Part shown: positions 11,258 through 21,800 of the stretch, in pieces
Position numbering within the stretch: position 1 is the first letter of the stretch
How the letters are laid out: every line of letters begins with the position of its first letter
Origin: Mesostigma viride
Taxonomy: Eukaryota; Streptophyta; Mesostigmatophyceae; Mesostigmatales; Mesostigmataceae
Length of the DNA stretch: 64,000 nt
Reading direction: 5' to 3'
Assembly: GCA_009746045.1 (NCBI GenBank)
Contig: RPFO01001288.1
Span: 21,788 to 85,787 of the forward strand
Notes under the pieces: generated by a model
What the model was told of the DNA's origin: nothing
Databases searched by the model: none
What the model saw: the letters and a program-made list of their open reading frames with translations, nothing else
Program-made: the position numbers and the translations under genes

Positions 11258-11616
11258 CTACTGTCTGCTAGGGCCAATGGTCAACTGAGAGAAGGTAACT
11301 GTAACTGCTGTCCCCTCCCCCTGGCTGCTGAGCGTGGGTGTCTTGGAGCATTCACGTGTGATGTGCATCCCCTCAGGCAATGGCATGTGTTCCCTAACAA
11401 ACCTATCTGCATCTGTAATGTTATCAAACCCTTTCCACTTAGCACTAGAGCCTTGGGACAATATCTTATCTGTGTTGGGACAATATCTTATATGTGTTCT
11501 TCACAATTAGTCTTCCAGCTGTAGAATATAGCAGGTCTACCCTTATCCCCGTCGTGAGCTACTGCGTAGTAAGGAAATCCAGACTGTCCACCCTTGTTTA
11601 TTTTACGTCGTGGCAT
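11258..11616 (-). pseudogene. RNase H1 N-terminal / viroplasmin-like domain ORF, interrupted
   Basis: ATG at 11616 opens a frame containing YYAVAHDGDKGRPAIFYSW, which matches the start of the small hybrid-binding domain found at the N-terminus of eukaryotic RNase H1 and in caulimovirus P6. A stop near 11490 ends it. A second frame (11461-11258) continues the same domain with AKWKGFDNITDADRFV. Between the two lies a 22-bp tandem duplication (ATAAGATATTGTCCCA in each copy) that breaks the frame. The ORF lies between the LTR and gag in the same orientation, so it may be an upstream ORF of the retrotransposon or a captured host fragment. No catalytic RNase H domain follows. Confidence 0.55.
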
Positions 11617-11619
11617 GTT

Positions 11620-12343
11620 ACATCATAGTCTGGCAGCGGCTTGCAAGCAGGAGAGAAAGGGGAAACCCAGGCTACCTCTAATGCAGTGACCTTAAACAAA
11701 CGAGGAGAGAGCACGGAGTGTAGCACAGCACACGCCCCCAGCCTTCCGCGGCAAAGGGGCTATACAACGATTACACGGAGGTAAACACCGTCAACACAGT
11801 CGGCAACAGCCAGACGGTATTCACCCCCACAACATGTAAAACAACGAATGGTCGTCGTCCGCAACTTCCATTCGCACCAACGACATTCACACCCTATAGA
11901 GGCACAACGTATAACGAGAACCCCTACGCGTGCGAACCCGGAGAGGAAGCGAGCACGCCAGCTAGCCTTCCACAGGCATCGCTTGCAAAGAAAAGATCCT
12001 ATCTAGGGGACGAACCATATTCGATGACGTTAAATCCTCCTGAGCTGGCCGCCACCCGGTGTCGTTGAAGGCAAGCCCTGGCCGCCACTAGGTGTCGTTG
12101 AAAGCAGGAGAACTGAACGCTATCGTTTACAGCGCCTCACCACAGGACTATTGCTAGCCCCGCCGAGTATCCCAGACTGGCCGCTTGCTGGCTAGGTCGT
12201 CGTTGAATCCCTTTACGGGCTGGCCGCCGACCAGTCAGCAGTCGTTGAATTCCGGAACCTCTACCTACGTCAAACTCAGCCTTGGTATCCTAATTGGCTC
12301 ACTAACCCTCTCCGCGAGAGTTAGCTAACCTTTCCAGCACATT
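11620..12343. other. Retrotransposon leader without ORF
   Basis: No credible coding sequence is seen. Between about 12,040 and 12,250 the phrase TGGCCGCCAC followed by GTGTCGTTGAA recurs in three or four degenerate copies. The stretch is best read as the untranslated leader between LTR and the first ORF. Confidence 0.35.
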
Positions 12344-12358
12344 TCCTCCGATAACCAG
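12344..12358 (-). other. Candidate primer-binding site
   Basis: Immediately inside the LTR the minus strand reads CTGGTTATCGGAGG. This resembles the complement of an initiator tRNA-Met 3' end (TGGTATC-type) with one extra base, and its position is correct for a tRNA-primed retrotransposon. Confidence 0.35.
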
Positions 12359-13026
12359 TGTTACGTCCCAGCCCAGACACTCCTAGCCTGAGCTACGTAG
12401 CGAAAGATCTACCATGCCGGAATTAGGAAGATTCAAGGTGGCCTAATGCAGATTGCGCTTCACGACTGGGGTCGTGAGATATCTGGCACCGCGACTTGAT
12501 GCCAAGCTAATTAATACACACTTATAATGGCTAGCAATACCAATTACAAATGGATAGTTGCCCCAGGTTTAATGTGTAGGCGTATTCGCACTTATCATTC
12601 ATCAAACCAAGAGGACGAGACTCTCGTCCTCGGACCAATTTCACCTAGGTCTGCCACTACGCTGGCAAGGGGCGCCGACATGGCGCCGACCTTCCAAAGC
12701 ATGCAGTCCACACAGGATCCTCGGGTCGACATCGACCCTCGCCTACAGAATCCACGCATGAGTACAATATCTCAACTAGCTATAAAGTACGCAGCGCGGC
12801 GCGACTGCACCGGCCCCTAGAAGATACACGCATACAACAACCTAGGCCCAAAATAACTGGTCCGAATCACCCAAACTGTCTTAGTTCCATACAAAAGTCC
12901 TGACCAAGGGACAATTCCCAAATTAAGTCCCGAAATGAGTCCCAAAGTCCTACGGACCATGACAACAAGTCAAACTACATAATTTATTCCATTGTTACGT
13001 CCGTCCAAAAGGGCCGGGACGTAACA
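12359..13026 (-). mobile_element. Candidate 5' LTR of the minus-strand retrotransposon
   Basis: The 668-bp block starts TGTTACGTCC and ends GGACGTAACA, a TG...CA pair with 10-bp inverted termini typical of Ty3-type LTRs. It lies upstream of gag in the right orientation. A second TGTTACGTCC at 12993 makes the outer 34 bp a hairpin by itself, so the inner boundary is the weaker claim. No second LTR was found in the window, in agreement with truncation below 7.4 kb. Confidence 0.5.
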
Positions 13027-13214
13027 CGTGGCATGCCTTTGCGCATGACACCCAAGTACTAACTTTTACTTACTTACTAGACATCCTCCCTGACTACAAG
13101 TCACAACCCTCTGGGCATGACAGCCAGCTTGGATTCCTTGCTATATGTACATAGCACCCATTACTGGTTCAGGAGCACAAACAAATTACAATGAGTCCCT
13201 ATCCCCTCCTGGGA

Positions 13215-14265
13215 AGCTCGTTGTGTTACCCATGTGCAGCTGGCTCCCCGACTGCAAGGACTACATGATGACCTGGGTTGGCATGCCGGCCCTTCCCGGC
13301 GCAGCTCCACAAGCACCGCCGCAGGCAACTGCCCTGCCCTGGATTGTCAATTAAGAGCTACCTGTCGATCCAAGGTCACGTCATTCTGACGATCCTGACC
13401 TGGCCGAGACGTGGACGCTGATGCATGAGCTGGAGAAACGACTCGACGGAGCTGTCAGCCCGTCACCAAGATGAGCACTGCGCAAGTGCTCACTTAATAT
13501 ATTCCATATAGTCTGGCCATTAGCAATGTCAGAGGATTTGTACGCTGACTTTACCATATGTTTCCCACTTTCTTAGGCACAGGCTCCTGGGCCAAGGGGG
13601 CCGGCACCTGGCCCGCACAGATCAGGTAGACACATCGATCAGACAGACTAGCTGGCACCAACTGAAGCCCGCGCACAGCCCACTGAGCCCAGGCGTTTTG
13701 TCCTCACGTGGCATGCCCCAGGGCACGCGCGCCGGCCAGGCAGCCCGCGGCGTGGACTTTCGATAGGCTAGGCATGGACATGTGCAAGACGGGACGGCCT
13801 CACACCCCGGGGAGCCCCCTGCGCTTTGCCTGTAATATGGAGGTAGATGGCTCTTAAGGATCCGGGTGGCATTAGTAGTCACGCAGGATACCATCCCCAA
13901 GTCAGTGGTGGGGGCTCCGCGTGTGACCAAGTTTGGCATGCATAGCGTTTGGCCGTGGTGCCCGCAACCCTGTAACTAGGAACTAGATTGCTACATCCAC
14001 CCACCCCATCCCATCTTCTTTTCCCTGAGGACTTTTGCTCACGTACGTGACGCAGTTACGTGTAAATCACATACTACAGGACACATGACTGCGTCATGTG
14101 GGCATGTCAAGCACAATCATGGTGTGGAATGTCTAACACACTTCAGTCATCTATATACCTAACCTGATAGAAATATGAGGGTCGGCAAAAGCACTCTGGT
14201 GCATGCTCCGTGACTCCCCAACAGGAGCAGATGGTTAGTAATTAAATATTATTAATTAATAAATT
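13215..14265 (+). mobile_element. LINE 3' fragment, copy 1
   Basis: The sequence is a diverged inverted counterpart of 43,333-44,180. Shared landmarks are TCCCGACTGCAAGGAC near 13,245, GTCATTCTGACGATCCTGAC near 13,380, GAGCTGGAGAAACGACTCGA near 13,430, and a long untranslated tail. The coding part corresponds to the thumb-side end of a LINE reverse transcriptase but has lost frame. It ends with a hairpin-like CTCCGTGACTCCCCAACAGG (about 14,208) and an AT-rich (TAAT)-type tail. The copy is 5'-truncated. Confidence 0.7.
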
Positions 14266-14269
14266 AATG

Positions 14270-15860
14270 TGGGTCGGCCGTGGTTCCTCCATGCGTAATG
14301 GGATGCCACAAGCATCGAATGACAACATATATCGCCAGGTATAGATTTTGCTGCGTGTCCTAGTTTTGTGATGTAGTTTGTTGTACCTTGTGCAGCTGGC
14401 GTGATCCTTGGATGTCTGTGTCAGGTTACTATTAATTTCTTCAGGGTTCTTCTTTTCGGGGTTTTCCTTATGTTGCATGCCAATCTCACCTCCGTAATGC
14501 ATCATTCTCAATGAACATATATCACCATACTTACACATACCATATCATCGTGTGGTGGGTGGAATCCCCAAGCAAGAGTGATTATATCCTGGCTGGTTGT
14601 TCTTGTTAGGCTTCCAAGGAATTAATTAATTTAAGTTGGTCTCGTGTCCAGGTTTGGGGGCCACGGAGCGGTAAACCCCTGAATAGCAGACGTCTCCCCA
14701 AGACGTCAACATGTACTTTATGTCCACAGCTAGTCTGAGTTCTACGGGTCTCAAGTAAGGCCCCGAGATCATCTTGCACGCAAACTATGCCTACCATGCT
14801 TTTTTAATTTCATAGGACCCGCAGTTGGGGGTTTGTAGTCTTTAACAAATTCCGCCCAACGCTGCTTATCCTGCATATCCGACCATACCTGAGTAAGGGG
14901 GGTTGAGCGGCTGACGCCAACAGCGTCTTTGCTGTGCATGTCAGCCAAAATCCTATCGCTGTATGTCAAATGTTGGCCACCGCATCGCCTACTGACCCTG
15001 GCAGGGCCTGGCCACGTTTAAGAAGATATCTCCCGGGCTGGCCAGTCAGCAAGGAACTAGCAGGGCCCTCATCTGTATCAACCTGATTAGTACGGGCTAG
15101 ATGGCCAGCCAACTTAAGCCTACGCTGCCTAATATAATATCAGACACACGGGGCATCCCATCATACAACGCCGCCAAGTGGCGGTGTTCGCCGTACTTAA
15201 ACCCCAAGATATCCTAGTAACGTAGCATTCAATCTGGACTCTAGATGTTCAGGGAGTGTCCAGGCTTGCAAGGAACCTTGTGCTAAAACTGTGTTTCCTT
15301 CCCCTTCATGGCTATTGAGGCAAGTGCACATGTGAAGAAACCACCACATTCATCGCTGTTGCTTCTGGGTGCAACTCCTCCTGCAAGTCCTTTAGCGCCA
15401 GTTGAGCCTGTGATGGGTACCTGTTACATCACTTTCTGAGTAACTTACATATTACTAGTTGAGTTATCGCACTTAATATCAATCATAGAGCCTTCATGCC
15501 CTGATGCCCATAGTGTGACACAACGGCCCATATGCCCATTTAAATAACATAACCATCACGTCGCCTTGCCTCCATGCTGTCCTGACTTAGGCGCACTGTC
15601 GCTCTCCCACCAAACAGCCTGAAAAATTGCGCGATTTTGTCAGGAGGCTGCCACAAACAGAAGACCACAAGCAGGAAACAACATGCAGCGGTAGGTAAGC
15701 GACTGCACGTTGAGCAACCACGACCTCATGGTGGTGAGCGATGGCTAGGCCATGACACAGACTTCAATATAGTACACCTGCGAGCACAGCATTCCCGAAG
15801 CATCTGCAGCAGATGGCTGGCAGCAAGGTGCGTATACATGACTGAAGCGTAGGCGACATG
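14270..15860. other. Unassigned stretch without supported genes
   Basis: Two minus-strand ORFs (14,606-14,797 and 14,769-14,969) read like protein in parts (QRWAEFVKDYKPPTAGP) but have no recognisable family, start or splice signals. They may be decayed retroelement coding sequence. The rest shows no coding signal. Confidence 0.4.
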
Positions 15861-15865
15861 ACACC

Positions 15866-16038
15866 CATCCCACCCCACCCCACCCCACCCCACCCCACCC
15901 CACCCCACCCCACCCCACCCCACCCCACCCCACCCCACCCCACCCCACCCCACCCCACCCCACCCCACCCCACCCCACCCCACCCCACCCCACCCCACCC
16001 CACCCCACCCCACCCCACCCCACCCCACCCCACCCCAC
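15866..16038. repeat. (CACCC)n pentanucleotide microsatellite
   Basis: About 34 uninterrupted CACCC units. All frames are open, giving Gly/Trp/Val-rich or Pro/His/Thr-rich ORFs that are artefacts. Confidence 0.95.
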
Positions 16039-16431
16039 CGGTACCGTACCCCCACACCCCATGCCCCCACAGGTGCCAGCACATGCGACTACAACCGCAA
16101 GATGCCATGTTATTCATCCTTTACCCCTCCTTCCTCTCTTCTAACAAGGTGTGCTTAAACATTCATGCAAACAAAAGCAGGTATTTACTAGAATAGGTCA
16201 ACCTCCCGCCCAGATATAAACAATAAAAAGGGCCACCTCCTGTCTAGTCAAGCAAAAACACATTCACAAAAGTACAGATGTCAGCCGTCCTCATCTAACA
16301 TGAAATCTAGCACCCAACCATGAGATGCGCAGCTGTGGCTTGCCTCCGGGCATGAGGGAGGACGGGTGTCTCTGTCCCCTTCCCAAGTGTGCAACATACA
16401 GGGATGAAAAGCACTGTAACTCTGTATTATT

Positions 16432-16458
16432 GTGCTCCGCGACTCCCCAACGGGAGCG
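16432..16458 (+). repeat. Retroelement 3'-tail hairpin motif
   Basis: GTGCTCCGCGACTCCCCAAC followed by GGGAGCGAG folds on itself (CTCCC against GGGAG). It matches the end of LINE copy 1 near 14,205 and an inverted copy near 48,310-48,340. No (TAAT)n tail follows here, so this is a fragment. Confidence 0.5.
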
Positions 16459-16781
16459 AGATGTGTACTGAAAACATACGTAGTTTTGTTTGTGATGCAT
16501 TACAAAACTAGGCATGCCGCTGAGCCATGAGGCAAAGTTCTTGATGGCATGACCGTGGGCGATGCCAAGACTGGGCAGATGGCAGACGCTAATTGCCAGC
16601 ATCAGACAGCACGTACCCAGGTCATTCTTCATTACTCCGCAGTCCTTCAAGGCTAATCAGCAAGCATGGCAGGGGTCATCCTTTGACTTGTCGGAGCTCA
16701 ACATACGCAAGCCGCACCTGGCAAAGATATATTGCCCAAGAAGCGCGACATGCACAGGCATGATATACTTGCAAAATCAGA

Positions 16782-16832
16782 GAGACAACCAGCGCAGGCC
16801 AGAAATCTGGAAGAATCCGGACCATGGTAATT
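16782..16832 (+). repeat. ~50-bp dispersed repeat, copy 1
   Basis: GAGACAACCAGCGCAGGCCA followed by GAAATCTGGAAGAATCCGGA and CCATGGTA. The same block occurs at 18,417-18,446 (first half), 41,946-41,994, and inverted at 43,261-43,313. It contains several small palindromes (CCAGAAATCTGG, CCATGG). Confidence 0.8.
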
Positions 16833-17380
16833 GGGAGCTTGAGCCTGCTGTTATCTTATCCGCGTTAGCTTATCCGCGTTTGTCGAGTTGTTCAGAATGA
16901 TGGAAATGAATGGAGGTGGATATGTGTAGCCGTGGACATTAGATATTATGGCTGGCACCTTGTCTGTTCAGTAAGTTCTTGAAAGTCTCATGAATCCATT
17001 GAGAGATATGCATCAAGTAGAGGCTAAAATGCGCTTGATAGTTCTCCAGCGTGGCCTCCCAACAAAGGCACGACTCTTAAAAAACAGAAGAAACGATCGC
17101 CGAGAAAAAAACGAGTGCCATGGCAATGTTGCGGAGGGAAAGGCCACCCTTCCCCCCCTGGGCTCGCCACATCATGACACACACATACACACAGCATCAC
17201 GAACTGACATGTTTTAAAGCAACTTCCAGCCAAATGCTCATCAGCACGCACGAGAAACAAATTTTGAAAAAGAATGAAAGAAATAACCCATGGTATCGCT
17301 TCGTCGACACAGCAAAATGTGGAAAAATTCACTACTGCGTTTGTACACGCAACGATCGCAGGTACCAAGGTGTCGCACTA

Positions 17381-18358
17381 GGCCGTGCACAAGGCCGTGC
17401 ACAAGGCCGTGCACAAGGCCGTGCACAAGGCCGTGCACAAGGCCGTGCACAAGGCCGTGCACAAGGCCATGCACAAGGCCATGCACAAGGCCGTGCACAA
17501 GGCCGTGCACAAGGCCATGCACAAGGCCGTGCACAAGGCCGTGCACAAGGCCATGCACAAGGCCATGCACAAGGCCATGCACAAGGCCGTGCACAAGGCC
17601 GTGCACAAGGCCATGCACAAGGCCGTGCACAAGGCCGTGCACAAGGCCATGCACAAGGCCATGCACAAGGCCATGCACAAGGCCGTGCACAAGGCCATGC
17701 ACAAGGCCGTGCACAAGGCCGTGCACAAGGCCGTGCACAAGGCCGTGCACAAGGCCGTGCACAAGGCCGTGCACAAGGCCATGCACAAGGCCATGCACAA
17801 GGCCGTGCACAAGGCCGTGCACAAGGCCGTGCACAAGGCCATGCACAAGGCCATGCACAAGGCCATGCACAAGGCCGTGCACAAGGCCGTGCACAAGGCC
17901 GTGCACAAGGCCGTGCACAAGGCCGTGCACAAGGCCGTGCCCAAGGCCATGCACAAGGCCGTGCACAAGGCCGTGCACAAGGCCGTGCATGCACGAGGCC
18001 GTGCACAAGGCCATGCACAAGGCCATGCACAAGGCCGTGCACAAGGCCATGCACAAGGCCGTGCACAAGGCCGTGCACAAGGCCATGCACAAGGCCATGC
18101 ACAAGGCCGTGCACAAGGCCATGCACAAGGCCATGCACAAGGCCGTGCACAAGGCCATGCACAAGGCTGTGCACAAGGCCATGCACAAGGCCATGCACAA
18201 GGCCGTGCACAAGGCCATGCACAAGGCTGTGCACAAGGCCATGCACAAGGCCATGCACAAGGCCATGCACAAGGCCATGCACAAGGCCTTGCACAAGGCC
18301 GTGCACAAGGCCGTGCACAAGGCCGTGCGCAAGGCCGTGCACAAGGCCGTGAGCAAGG
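17381..18358. repeat. 12-bp minisatellite GTGCACAAGGCC, about 81 units
   Basis: The unit alternates only at one main site, GTGCAC against ATGCAC, in an irregular order. There is one internal break near 17,985 (TGCATGCACGAGG), and rare CTGTGCAC and CTTGCAC variants occur near the right end. A 12-bp period keeps all six frames open, producing long ORFs of four-residue repeats such as HKAV and TRPC. Nothing upstream supports translation. Flanking 16,840-17,380 has no gene. Confidence 0.95.
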
Positions 18359-18416
18359 TCACATCGGTGTGTGCGGTGCAAGCTATATTTCAATACCAGA
18401 GGAGCATGAGGCTACC

Positions 18417-18446
18417 AAGGAGACAACCAGCGCAGGCCAGAAATCA
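18417..18446 (+). repeat. ~50-bp dispersed repeat, copy 2 (partial)
   Basis: AGGAGACAACCAGCGCAGGC with CAGAAATCA, identical to the first half of the copies at 16,782 and 41,946. It lies just right of the 12-bp minisatellite. Confidence 0.8.
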
Positions 18447-18629
18447 CTATCCTGCTACCCCACAAACTCATGCCGCAAATAAAGGGCGAAAAGCATTATC
18501 GCACTAAGTGGGATGGAGTGTGCTGGCCGACGTCTTTCTACTGTAACATCGTCTTATTTATTACTGTGACATCGTTGCCACTGTATTACTGTAGCATCGT
18601 CGCCACTTTATTACTCTAGGATCCCCATT

Positions 18630-18840
18630 TCAATACTCAAATATCGTTGCACTCATTACCTCATTGCGCAGGGACTCGTGCAACCGCTCAAACTCTGGTA
18701 TCCGCGCCAGCTCCTTGTAATGAGGTGCCATGAGGCCGATGGCGGCCACCCCCGCGCCCTCCATGCCCCACATGGCGGCTTGTTGCAGCACCCACGGCGC
18801 CTCGTGGAGCGACATGTGGCGCTCCACGAACAACTCGCAT
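18630..18840 (-). CDS. Exon 13: C-terminal BACK-like segment and stop
   Basis: After a TGCCAG acceptor the frame reads CELFVERHMSLHEAPWVLQQ, like the start of the BACK domain that follows BTB in many proteins. It ends ESLRNEVMSATIFEY before the stop at 18630. Downstream (about 18,530-18,615) three or four degenerate copies of a 29-bp unit containing TTACTGTAACATCGT lie in the probable 3' UTR. Confidence 0.6.
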
Positions 18841-21800
18841 CTGGCACGCAGGCGGTCTGCTCAACAGTGATGAGGACGCCCATGGTGGGACGCCATTAGT
18901 GGGACGCCGATAGTGGGACTCCCATAGTGGGGAAAGCCAGCGGGCACGAGGGATGGAAGAGTTTGTGAAACGGTGGGGTGGAAGGGTGGAGGGAAGGAAA
19001 AACTTTGGATAAGCGAAGAATTGGGTCGGAACTGAGAACAATAAACCGGTATGCTGGCCTGTTGCAAGGTTTTAGTTACCCTTCGCAGGAGTGCCGGCTG
19101 GCGGCAACGATCAACTTGCTTGCCTATATGCCAGCAGCACTTACATAGTTCACAAAGCACGGGACTAACGGGTAACAAAACCATGTACGATTCATATCTT
19201 GACAACCAATGCGCAACTTGCCGCAGGCGTTAAGGCTTGCCAAGTGTACACATGTACATATGGTAAGTGTACACATATAGCCACGCACACAAGGCAGGGG
19301 GGGGGGGGGGGGATGGGGAGGACTTGGAAACGTTATTTACCACCACCACACACACACTGCACTTCCTGTTTCCATACCGGAAAACAAACAACCAAACCAA
19401 ACCACAATCCATCAACCGTGCTGTAGCTTGTCGGCAACTGCAAATTCGTCACGTACGCAGCAGCAGGGACCCTGCCGTCGCGCCCAGCAGGATCGCCATC
19501 GCGGTGGCCCCAGGGTCTCCCTCGGACAAAGGAGAGATGTCCACGGAATCCTCAGGCTCGGAGGACGAGGCCTGGGCGCCCGCATTTTCTTCCTCGGCTA
19601 CCCTACGAGGGCCATCGAGATGGACCGGTGCCTCAAGGCCCAAGTGGCCTGTTCTCCTCATGTCACCACCAGAAGAAGCCGATACCGTGATGCCATCGGA
19701 CATGACCGATCCATGAGCCGCATCACCATCATCCCAAGGCTCTTGAGCGAGGGGTGGTGCACGTGCATGTGAATGTGCATGGGCATGTAGATGTACATCT
19801 GTGTTCCCATCCCCACCCGGATAGGGACCCTGTTTACTTGACGCTGTTCTCCCCAGCGAGCCGTATGCGTTCCCGTTCCCACCCAGGCTAGTTGATGACG
19901 GGGTGGCTTCCCCATCCCCTCCGGGGACGTATTCTGATAATGGCGCTGTTGGCCCCTCCCCTCTGGCACTGGACCCGCAAACGGTGCCGTCGGCAGCATC
20001 CGCGCGGCGCGTAGCAGCGAGTGTCATGGCTTGCGCCCTTTGCTCCCATGGTGGTTCCGTTCGTCCCGATCGCTCCGAAAGAACCACAGGAGACGTGGGC
20101 GCCGCAGAGGTACCCGGCGATGCAGGCGCGGCCATGAGGGAGGGCGTGGGAGCGGCCTGGCCGATGGCAGCTTGGTGACTGGAAGGCCCGGCGGCATCGC
20201 AATCAGGGGAGGTGGTTGCTTGGTTCGGGGCCATGGATTGGCTCAGGCGGATCTCGTCGGTGTACAGATAGCGCCGTAACGCGGCGAGTTCTGCCAAGGA
20301 GGACGCGGGGACGCTCACGCGGTCTCCGATGCTGGCGCATGGCACGTGGGTGGGTGGGTGGGTGGGTGAGTGGGTGGGTGGGTGGGTGGGTGGGTGGGTG
20401 GGCGGGTGGGTGGGTGGGCGGGTGGGTGGGTGGGCGGGTGGGTGGGTGGGTGGGTGGGTGGGTGGGTGGGTGGGTGGGTGGGTGGGTGGGTGGGTGGGTG
20501 GGTGGGTGGGTGGGTGGGTGGGTGGGTGGGTGGGTGGGTGGGTGGGTGGGTGGGTGGATGGGTGGGTGGGTGGGTGGGTGGGTGAGTGGGTGGGGGTGGG
20601 GGGTTGGGGGGGTTGTGTGTGTGTGGGTGGGGGGGGTAGGAGGGTAACAACAGAGACAACGATTCAGCTGAGAGAGTAGCGGGGCATTCTTGACTTGGAT
20701 GCGCAAATTGAAAAAGCTACGTTACATGGGCAGGCGGGTGGGTGGGCAGGTGGGCGTCTGTGTGCTGGTGGTGGGGGGCAGTGGCATAAATGTCATGTCA
20801 TGCCATGTTATGTTATGTTATGTTATGTTATGTTATGTTATGTTATGTTATGTTATGTTATGTTATGTTATGTTATGTTATGTTATGTTATGTTATGTTA
20901 TGTTATGTTATGTTATGTTATGTTATGTTATGTTATGTTATGTTATGTTATGTTATGTTATGTTATGTTATGTTATGTTATGTTATGTTATGTTATGTTA
21001 TGTTATGTGATGTTATGTGATGTTACATATGTCAATTCATGTTACTTGGATACTAGTACAGTATTATAATCGCATGGGATCGGATTCAAGTTTAGATGTC
21101 TGTTCTCATGGGGATGGATAGGAGTCTGGGTGGCACAGGCAGGTGATGATGAAGGAGCAATAGTCAGAGCCAGGCAAGCGGGAAATGAGGGAGGGAGGGA
21201 GGGAGGGAGGGAGGGAGGGAGGGAGGGAGGGAGGGAGGGAGGGAGGGAGGGAGGGAGGGAGGGAGGGAGGGAGGGAGGGAGGGAGGGAGGGAGGGAGGGA
21301 GGGAGGGAGGGAGGGAGGGAGGGAGGGAGGGAGGGAGGGAGGGAGGGAGGGAGGGAGGGAGGGAGGGAGGGAGGGAGGGAGGAGGGAGGGAGGCAGGGAG
21401 GGAGGGAGGCAGGGAGGGAGGGAGGGAGGGAGGGAGGGAGGGAGGGAGGGAGGGAGGGAGGGAGGGAGGGAGGGAGGGAGGGAGGAGAGGAGGGAGGGAG
21501 GGAGGGAGGGAGGGAGGGAGGGAGGGAGGGAGGGAGGGAGGGAGGGAGGGAGGGAGGGAGGGAGGGAGGAGGGAGGGAGGGAGGGAGGGAGGGAGGGAGG
21601 GAGGGAGGGAGGGAGAGGGGGAATCTGAAACAGAAAATCAAAACAAAAATCAAAGCAGAAGATTGCATCCTATCTGCGCGAATAAGAATTGGGGGCAATG
21701 CCCATCTTCCTGCGGACCAACCTGTCCTTCATCCCTGAGCTGAAGAGAGCCCGGAAGTACTCAGACCGCGCGGACAGAACCACGCGGTGGGCAGGGAGGT

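Noticed and set aside
12993-13026. The 34-bp hairpin TGTTACGTCC...GGACGTAACA as a complete small element
   Set aside because: A longer 668-bp block with the same ends fits the orientation and position of an LTR better, though the ambiguity remains.
16291-16650. 119-residue minus-strand ORF
   Set aside because: It overlaps a retroelement tail motif, and no domain or splice support was found.
17120-18507. Open frames of 353-410 residues made of four-residue repeats
   Set aside because: The 12-bp unit keeps all frames open. Overlapping frames on both strands cannot all be genes, and none extends into non-repetitive protein-like sequence.
21042-21738. GGRE- and PPSL-repeat ORFs over the GGGA array
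   Set aside because: These are a simple tetranucleotide artefact inside an intron of the ARM-BTB gene.
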